The notes beneath the pieces are model-generated. The model was given only the letters and a program-made list of their open reading frames with translations. It was not told where the DNA came from and did not search any database. 6,693 nt of DNA. It comes from JARRJY01 sp050116415 (lineage in GTDB: Bacteria; Pseudomonadota; Gammaproteobacteria; UBA6429; Thiohalophilaceae). Shown here one piece after another: positions 6,676 through 6,693 of the stretch. A program made the translations under genes and the position numbers. Positions within the stretch are counted from its first letter, which is position 1, and each line of letters opens with the position of its first letter. The stretch lies in assembly GCA_050116415.1 (NCBI GenBank), contig JASFOS010000121.1:1-6693 (forward strand), given 5' to 3'.

Positions 6676-6693
6676 ATGGGTTATCGAACAAGA
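6676..6693 (+). CDS. Start of putative IS30-family transposase (first six codons)
   Basis: Only MGYRTR is visible before the window ends. Six residues cannot identify a protein. The call rests on the IS30-like terminal repeat at about 6614, the strong AAGGAG ribosome binding site, and the match to the position where IS30-family transposases begin. If correct, the protein would be a DDE transposase with an N-terminal helix-turn-helix that binds the element ends. Whether the gene is intact cannot be seen. Confidence 0.6.

Larger units (their letters stand above)
6614..6693 (+). mobile_element. Left end of an IS30-family insertion sequence (runs off window)
   Basis: The stretch starting TGCGAC followed by TTCAATCGGTCGACGCAACA (6620-6639) closely resembles, from memory, the terminal inverted repeat of E. 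coli IS30. That end begins TGTAGA, then TTCAAT, GGTC and ACGCAACA with the same spacing. In IS30 the transposase starts about 60 bases in from the left end; here ATG 6676 is at base 63 of the element, with a good ribosome binding site. Together these indicate the left end of an IS30-family element reading rightward out of the window. The right end and target duplication are not visible. It lies just upstream of the TM2 gene and in opposite orientation to it. The exact terminal base is uncertain by a few positions. Confidence 0.75.

Overview
The window looks like chromosomal DNA from a gammaproteobacterium. The main evidence is the gene order hemD-hemX-hemY, which is the tail of the classic gammaproteobacterial hemCDXY cluster. 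The species cannot be named from the sequence alone. Most of the window has mid-50s percent GC (about 56% over 841-1020 by hand count). The last 500 bases are clearly more AT-rich (about 41% GC over 6181-6540).

Region 1 (1-2860, + strand) is a heme-biosynthesis operon. It holds the C-terminal part of uroporphyrinogen-III synthase (hemD, cut by the window start), then hemX after 15 bases, then hemY overlapping hemX by ATGA. HemX and HemY are inner-membrane proteins with large soluble domains. Region 2 (2861-2984) is a gene-free gap between converging genes, with a perfect 15-base palindrome and a small hairpin followed by a T tract.

Region 3 (2985-4939) is a divergent pair separated by 44 bases. 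The minus-strand gene is a three-domain ferredoxin/FAD/NAD(P) reductase. The plus-strand gene is a YeeZ-like atypical short-chain dehydrogenase. Region 4 (4952-6106, - strand) is a probable two-gene envelope unit: a DUF4136-type lipoprotein followed by a secreted DUF4124 protein. The DUF4124 protein has an unusual triplicated Cys motif.

Region 5 (6176-6693) holds a minus-strand gene for a small membrane protein with two tandem TM2 domains. Beyond it, from about 6614, is what I read as the left end of an IS30-family insertion sequence: a terminal inverted-repeat core, then a ribosome binding site and the first six codons of a rightward ORF. The IS end lies only 36 bases upstream of the TM2 start codon, so it probably displaced that gene's native promoter.

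I found no complete, clearly novel multi-gene system, CRISPR array, tRNA or rRNA. The points most worth checking are the IS30 junction, the triple [DE]CxSxxC repeat in the DUF4124 protein, and the palindromic element after hemY.
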